Positions 63,827 through 64,000 of a stretch of DNA of 64,000 bases are shown in pieces. The position numbers were made by a program, and so were the translations under genes. The stretch covers positions 14,289,881-14,353,880 of the forward strand of contig CM067515.1 in the NCBI GenBank assembly GCA_034509495.1, in the 5' to 3' direction. The notes under the pieces are model-generated. The model ran no database searches. It was given only the letters and a program-made list of their open reading frames with translations, and was not told the DNA's origin. The stretch's first letter is position 1. Each line of letters opens with the position of its first letter. The stretch is from Acestrorhynchus altus. Taxonomy: Eukaryota > Chordata > Actinopteri > Characiformes > Acestrorhynchidae.

Positions 63827-64000
63827 GCATGTGTTCATCTCATTGTTAAGTAGATTGTTAGGTTTGGTGTTGGGTATTGTTTGAGCTCACCCAAAGGAAC
63901 CATCCTCCTCATGGTTTGGTAGCTTTGAGCTCATTAGTTAATTGCCATTTAATGTCCAATTTTCTGCCCAGCAGGACAGTAGGTCACTTTTAGTTTCTTC

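Overview
The window is vertebrate nuclear DNA, almost certainly from a teleost fish. The genes are intron-split with consensus GT/AG splice sites. The intergenic DNA is full of fish-type Tc1/mariner remnants, a tRNA-derived SINE, hAT elements and long dinucleotide microsatellites. The gene order (natriuretic peptide genes, KIAA2013 homologue, PLOD1) and the orientations match the human NPPA-NPPB-KIAA2013-PLOD1 block on 1p36. The SINE and repeat types suggest an otophysan fish (tetra or catfish group), but that is a weak inference from memory.

Layout. At 2.8-12.1 kb lie three minus-strand natriuretic peptide genes: an ANP gene (nppa), a BNP gene (nppb) and a tail-less CNP-type gene (the ANP/BNP-linked CNP, usually called CNP-3 in teleosts). 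All exons were read and join in frame. From 12.2 to 36.5 kb there is a gene-poor 24 kb interval with decayed transposons and several repeat-poor blocks. At 36.5-45.05 kb lies an intact eight-exon minus-strand gene for a 714-residue membrane guanylate cyclase. Its helical ectodomain resembles the NIT (nitrate/nitrite-sensing) domain and is bracketed by two membrane helices. From 45 to 52.6 kb there is intergenic DNA with a near-complete Tc1 element. At 52.7-56.1 kb is the two-exon KIAA2013 homologue (minus), with a CpG-rich region just upstream. At 60.9-63.8 kb are the first four exons of plod1 (plus), which runs off the right edge.

How the parts relate. The three peptide genes encode secreted ligands of particulate guanylate cyclase receptors. 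The neighbouring gene encodes a different kind of membrane guanylate cyclase, without a kinase-homology domain and with a NIT-like sensor, so two cGMP-signalling components sit side by side. No functional link between them is shown; the proximity is an observation. nppa and nppb share an ordered promoter module (M-CAT/T-box-like, GATA, CArG-like) at nearly the same distances from the TATA box. The main oddities are this cyclase, the promoter module, nested hairpins in the CNP intron, two apparent GC-AG introns (KIAA2013, plod1) and an apparent 2-nt frameshift in the plod1 signal-peptide exon.
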